64,000 nucleotides of DNA from CAVWNR01 sp963756525 (GTDB taxonomy: Bacteria; Actinomycetota; Actinomycetes; Mycobacteriales; Jatrophihabitantaceae), in contig CAVWNR010000009.1 in NCBI GenBank assembly GCA_963756525.1, positions 186,001 to 250,000 on the forward strand, given 5' to 3'. Both the position numbers and the translations under genes were made by a program. Positions 60,372-64,000 of this stretch are shown one piece after another. The notes under the pieces were generated by a model. It did not search any database, had not been told where the DNA came from, and saw only the letters and a program-made list of their open reading frames with translations. The first letter of the stretch is position 1. Every line of letters begins with the position of its first letter.

Positions 60372-60845
60372 GCTGACCACAAGGCGCCACAAGGCCGGCC
60401 GCCTCGACTGGTCGAACCGGCCGGCCTGGAGTCCAGCACCGGATACCTGTTGGCGCGCGTTGGCAGCGACTCCCGCCGGCGCTGGGCGCGCACACTGGAC
60501 GAGGAAGGCCTCACGCCGCATCACTACAGCGCGCTCATCGCCTTGAATCAGCTCGATGCCATGTCCCAACACCAGCTCAGCCGCATGATGGGCATCGATC
60601 CCCGCAACGCCGTACCGATGATCGATCAACTCCAGGCCCGCGGGCTGCTGGCCCGCAACCCCGACCCCAACGACCGGCGGCGCCACGCGCTCAGCCTCAC
60701 CCCTGCCGGCAAGGCGATGCTCACTGATCTACGTCACGCAGCCGAGGACGCCGAAGAGCGGCTGCTCACCCCGCTGACTGCCGCCGAGCGACGGACGTTG
60801 CACGCGCTGCTCATCAAACTGTTCGCAGCCGGCGGCACGGCATAG
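60366..60845 (+). CDS. MarR family transcriptional regulator
   Basis: This 159-residue winged-helix regulator has RRRWARTLDEEGLTPHHYSA, the recognition region LDAMSQHQLSRMMGIDPRNA with VPMIDQLQARGLLARNPD, and the wing DPNDRRRHALSLTPAGKAML. The D-x-R-x-R wing signature of MarR proteins is present. Several ATGs in frame (60345, 60357, 60360, 60366) lie inside the candidate operator; none has a ribosome binding site, so the start is uncertain. It likely represses itself and the divergent SDR gene, with release by a phenolic or lipophilic ligand. Confidence 0.87.
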   Translation: MSADHKAPQGRPPRLVEPAGLESSTGYLLARVGSDSRRRWARTLDEEGLTPHHYSALIALNQLDAMSQHQLSRMMGIDPRNAVPMIDQLQARGLLARNPDPNDRRRHALSLTPAGKAMLTDLRHAAEDAEERLLTPLTAAERRTLHALLIKLFAAGGTA

Positions 60846-61058
60846 CGATCAGCCGACCCCCGCCCCACAGGCGCATAGGCCCGTGATCGTCACCGTCCGA
60901 GTTGGGGATCCCATGCGGGACGGTTATGCGCTGCCGGGTCCGCGGCTCACGGTTAGGGCCGGCGGGTGGATGATCGTGGTGCGCCTGGTTTGTGCGCCGG
61001 GAGGAGGACACCACGTGGCTCGGCAGGCGTCATCTGACCTTTGGGCAGCCCGGCCAGT

Positions 61059-62549
61059 GTGACCGGCCCGGCGGCACCACGTCGCCGTCGGTCATGGGCG
61101 GGCGGCCGGATCACGCTCGCCGTCTTGACGATTGCGATGCTGGCGTGCGCGGCATGCACCCGGGCCGTCAGCGTGCGACATCCGACGTCGAGTGCGCAGC
61201 GTCAGGCTGTGGGATTGGTGCAGCACCACATCGTGGCAATGTTCAGTTCCGCAGTCGGCGGCGGCTCGTGCGCCGACGCTTCGGTCCACGCGGCGGAGTG
61301 CTTCCAGGTGGGCGGCTTCGCGCGGCTGCCCGGCCTGGGAATAGTCCAACTGTTTCATCGCGTCGCAATCGGCGTGTCCCGAGACGTTGCGCCAGTGCAG
61401 CCTGGACCCGGGTGTCAACGCAGTTCGACCACCGGCTCGCTGAGCGGCAGCGGGTGGCAAGCCAGTTTCGGCGGCGCGGGCACCAGCTGCCCGGCCCGTC
61501 ATCTGCTGTCCTACACTGTCCGTTTCGACGGTGGTGGCGGCCGCTTTGCCGCCGCCAGCGGGACCGCGCGGCTAGTGTTCCACGACCACGGAACAATCGT
61601 GGGCAACAGCGAAACGCTGAGTGGCAGCTTGATCAGTCACGCCGCGGTGCCCGCCTTCGGTCCGGGCTCGCCATACACGGCCTACGGCGACCGGCCCGAG
61701 GCAAGCAGCGGCTGCGGCCGGGTCTCGCCGGTGCCCGTGGGCCGGACCGCGTCCGAGTCGCTCGCCGCCGACCCGGTGGTTGCCGACGGGGCGACCCGGC
61801 GCAGCTACTGGGTGCACGTCCCGACCGGATACGCCCCGACCCGGCCGGTGCCGGTGCTGCTCGACTTCCACGGCCACGGCGGCTGGGCGGCCAGCCAAGC
61901 AACAAGCTCTGGATTCTCCGAGCTCGCCGATCTGCGCGACTTCCTGGCCGTCTACCCGCAAGGGCTCAGCTATGACGGCAGTCCCGACTGGGCGGACGAC
62001 GGGCGCATCGACGCCGGTGTCGACGACATGTGGTTCACCAGCGACCTGCTCGACGCGCTGCAGCAGTCCTTCTGCGTGAACCCGGCGCGCATCTACGCGA
62101 CCGGCTTCTCAGCCGGCGGAGGGATGATCAAGTACCTGATCTGCACCCTCGCCGGGCGGATCGCCGCCTTCGCCGCCGTCTCCGCCGACCTCTACCAACC
62201 TCCCGGCGGATGCCACCCCTCCAGGCCCGTGTCCGTACTGGAGATCCACGGAACCGCCGATCCCATCGTCGCCTACCAGGGATACAGCGCCGCCAACAGC
62301 TGGCCCCTGCCGTCGGTCCCTGATTGGCTCGCCGGACTGGCTAGCCAGGACGGCTGCCGCCCCACACCGTCGATCTTCCTGCAGACACCGCCAGTCACCG
62401 GACAACGCTGGAGCGGCTGCCGGGACAAGGCACAGATCACGCACTATCGGATCAACGGCGGCGGCCACAGTCCACCAGCCACCATCGACGGCACCAACAC
62501 CGACACCGTCATCTGGAACTTCCTCACCGGGCACACCCTCGGCCGATAA
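61059..62549 (+). CDS. secreted polyhydroxybutyrate depolymerase / feruloyl esterase-type lipoprotein
   Basis: This protein of about 496 residues has a signal peptide with lipobox LACAAC near residue 33, a roughly 190-residue N-terminal region with several Cys (GGGSCADASVHAAECFQVGG), and a LpqC-type esterase domain: YWVHVPTGYAPTRPVPVLLD then FHGHGGWAASQATSSGFSEL, the nucleophile in YATGFSAGGGMIKYLICTLA near residue 355, the acid in LEIHGTADPIVAYQGYS and His in NGGGHSPPAT near residue 468. It belongs to the extracellular PHB depolymerase/feruloyl esterase-like family. GTG 61059 or TTG 61041 could start it; neither has a clear ribosome binding site. Substrate unknown. Confidence 0.82.
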   Translation: MTGPAAPRRRRSWAGGRITLAVLTIAMLACAACTRAVSVRHPTSSAQRQAVGLVQHHIVAMFSSAVGGGSCADASVHAAECFQVGGFARLPGLGIVQLFHRVAIGVSRDVAPVQPGPGCQRSSTTGSLSGSGWQASFGGAGTSCPARHLLSYTVRFDGGGGRFAAASGTARLVFHDHGTIVGNSETLSGSLISHAAVPAFGPGSPYTAYGDRPEASSGCGRVSPVPVGRTASESLAADPVVADGATRRSYWVHVPTGYAPTRPVPVLLDFHGHGGWAASQATSSGFSELADLRDFLAVYPQGLSYDGSPDWADDGRIDAGVDDMWFTSDLLDALQQSFCVNPARIYATGFSAGGGMIKYLICTLAGRIAAFAAVSADLYQPPGGCHPSRPVSVLEIHGTADPIVAYQGYSAANSWPLPSVPDWLAGLASQDGCRPTPSIFLQTPPVTGQRWSGCRDKAQITHYRINGGGHSPPATIDGTNTDTVIWNFLTGHTLGR

Positions 62550-62635
62550 CTCGCCCCCCGGCCCGAACACCCCCCGAGGCACCCACCGTCGCGCAAGCCG
62601 ATTCGGCTTCCCGGAGTGGGCGATGTCCACCGGGC

Positions 62636-64000
62636 TCATCGCACCGCATGGGCGCTGTTGGCAGTGTGGTCGCCGCCTCGGCGCCGGCTGGCCGGGCCGG
62701 ACGGGGCGCGGGCGAGGCGGCCCAGGACGCTGAGGTGGCAGCCGAGGGCGAGCGCCCACAGCCCGGCCATGATCATGGAGCTGACGTCGTGGCCGTAGTT
62801 GAGGAAGCTGGCGCCGTTGAATGCCGCCCCGAAGACGGCCAACGCGGCCAGACCGGCCAGGGCAGGATAGACGCGCGGCCGCAGGCGCAGGGCCATCAGC
62901 GCGTTGCCGAGCTCGGCGACGACCAGGGCCAGCCCGAGCGCGGCGTGGGCGGCCAGCCAGCCCGGGCCGTGGGCGAGGACCCAGCCCAGTCCAGCAGCGG
63001 CGCCGGCGAAGTAGTTCTCGGCGCCGGCTCCCGGGTGGTGGGCGGGCGGTGCGGCGTACAGGTTGGCGGCCATGCCCAGCAGGTACTGCACCAGCAGCAG
63101 GCCGCACGCGGTCAGATTGACGGCCGACAGCCGGCCGCCGGCCGCTGCCGTGTCCGGCTGCGTCTTCGGCGCGGAGCTTGCTCGCCCACCCGGATGCGGA
63201 CACAGCTGCTGCAGGGCGGTCCGTGCGGTGCAGAACTGGAACCGATAGCCGAGCTGCTGCAGCCTGACGGGCACGACGGGCTTGCCGCGGACCAGGATGT
63301 CGGTGACCGCGCCGAGCCCCAGCCGTGCGAGTGGGGTGGGCACCGGCAGCCAGGCGCGGCGGCCCAGCGCCGCGCCGAGTGTCTGGGCGAACCGGCGGGT
63401 GCGGAGCGGGTGCGGTGCGGTGAGGTTGATCGGACCGGTGATGGCAGGGGTGTCCAGGGCGAAGCAGATGGCGCTCACTTCGTCGGCCAGGTGGATCCAC
63501 GGCGTGAAACCTCGTCCGGTGCCGATCCATCCGCCCAGGTGTCGACCGAACTGCCGCACTTGCGCGGTGATGCTGGCGGCGCTGAGCACGTAGCCGGTGC
63601 GCAGCAGCACGGTGCGGATGCCGTGGGCTTCGGCGGTGAGCGCTGCCTGCTCGATCGCCAGGCTGTCGGCCGCCCACCAGTCTTGTCCGGTCGGGCAGGA
63701 CTCGTCGATCGGCTCGGCGGTCACTGGGCCGAATCCGTACACCCCGACCGAGGAGGCTGCGATCAGCACTGCCGGCCTGGGCCGCACAGCGGCGAGCGTC
63801 TCGACCAGCCGCGCCAGCGCACCCACGCGCACCCGGGTCTCGGCCTCGATGTCGGCCCGGGTGTGTCGACGGCCGTCGAACAGCGGGCCACCGGCCAGAT
63901 ACACCACCGCGTCTACTGCGCTCAGCGCCTGCTGGCACGCCGGGGACAACCGCTCGGGCTGCCAGGCGAGGTAGCCGACCGCCCCAGGCAGCTGCCCGGC
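62636..64000 (-). CDS. TIGR01777 family epimerase fused to a C-terminal membrane domain (5' end outside window)
   Basis: The product is open to the right edge, so its N-terminus with the Rossmann GxxGxxG is missing. Visible parts: SAVDAVVYLAGGPLFDGRRH, VLIAASSVGVYGFGPVTAEP, DSLAIEQAALTAEAHGIRTV, and FTPWIHLADEVSAICFALDT, all TIGR01777 (SulA-like, NAD-dependent epimerase) features. After about residue 270 of the visible part comes an extra region with four hydrophobic helices (LLLVQYLLGMAANLYAAPPA, ALGLALVVAELGNALMALRL, ALAGLAALAVFGAAFNGASF), not usual in the family. Function of TIGR01777 proteins is poorly known; the fusion suggests a membrane-tied enzyme. Confidence 0.82.
   Translation of the reverse strand, partial: AGQLPGAVGYLAWQPERLSPACQQALSAVDAVVYLAGGPLFDGRRHTRADIEAETRVRVGALARLVETLAAVRPRPAVLIAASSVGVYGFGPVTAEPIDESCPTGQDWWAADSLAIEQAALTAEAHGIRTVLLRTGYVLSAASITAQVRQFGRHLGGWIGTGRGFTPWIHLADEVSAICFALDTPAITGPINLTAPHPLRTRRFAQTLGAALGRRAWLPVPTPLARLGLGAVTDILVRGKPVVPVRLQQLGYRFQFCTARTALQQLCPHPGGRASSAPKTQPDTAAAGGRLSAVNLTACGLLLVQYLLGMAANLYAAPPAHHPGAGAENYFAGAAAGLGWVLAHGPGWLAAHAALGLALVVAELGNALMALRLRPRVYPALAGLAALAVFGAAFNGASFLNYGHDVSSMIMAGLWALALGCHLSVLGRLARAPSGPASRRRGGDHTANSAHAVR

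Noticed and set aside
62109..63938. Minus-strand ORF of about 600 codons overlapping the epimerase and the esterase
   Set aside because: Arg/Pro/Ala-rich shadow frame; real genes with motifs lie in other frames on both strands.
1..64000. CRISPR array, tRNA or rRNA genes
   Set aside because: Reading for regularly spaced repeats, CCA-ended cloverleafs and conserved rRNA words gave nothing convincing; a scan with tRNAscan-SE would settle the tRNA question.

Overview
The window is high-GC DNA (roughly 70% by eye) with GTG starts, many ATGA gene overlaps and typical actinobacterial families: a LAL-type LuxR regulator, a mycothiol-dependent maleylpyruvate isomerase-like enzyme, TIGR00027 methyltransferases and lipoproteins with short signal peptides. 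It most likely comes from a chromosome of a mycothiol-producing actinomycete. No rRNA, tRNA or CRISPR array was seen. Genes are interspersed with long gene-poor stretches, truncated genes, IS elements and small dispersed repeats, so much of the window looks like accessory DNA under decay.

Layout. 0-3.5 kb: a phosphoesterase and a decayed HEPN-like gene. 3.5-11.3 kb: a VOC protein, an ABC export operon (ATPase, permease, DUF4386 membrane protein, small protein) downstream of a large LuxR/LAL regulator, and an SDR enzyme. 12.1-13.1 kb: a two-domain FKBP lipoprotein. 13.9-20.1 kb: a candidate defence cluster with MmyB and ISL3 remnants, a split gene carrying a CAP12/Pycsar-type TIR domain, an unknown helical protein, an intact IS110 transposase and a PD-(D/E)xK nuclease. 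21.9-29.4 kb: a HTH protein, a lipoprotein, an alpha/beta hydrolase, a frameshifted methyltransferase, DUF3995 proteins, a degenerate MNT/HEPN pair, a flippase-like membrane protein and a headless penicillin-binding protein. 29.4-30.1 kb: a P-loop kinase.

30.6-39.6 kb is the best preserved region. It is a one-direction glycan-use locus: LacI regulator, solute-binding lipoprotein, two permeases, two GH130 enzymes and a secreted (alpha/alpha)6-type enzyme. It probably takes up a mannose-containing oligosaccharide and breaks it down by phosphorolysis or hydrolysis. It has no ATPase of its own, so a shared one elsewhere is expected.

39.7-64 kb: RidA and methyltransferase remnants, a PHB-depolymerase-type esterase, a CopG-like protein, a complete IS21-type element with a 5-bp target duplication, a VOC plus maleylpyruvate-isomerase-like pair with an ECF sigma C-terminal fragment, a TIM-barrel-like lipoprotein, a MetE-like protein, a zinc-ribbon-like protein, a ribbon-helix-helix/PIN toxin-antitoxin pair, several frameshifted genes, a lone Clp N-domain protein, a divergent SDR/MarR pair, a secreted esterase, and a TIGR01777 epimerase running off the right edge.

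At least seven genes are broken by a single-base shift while both halves stay conserved. Either the region is losing genes or the assembly has indel errors. Two families of degenerate dispersed repeats (here R1 and R2) were found by reading, and the IS21 element sits at the edge of an R1 copy.
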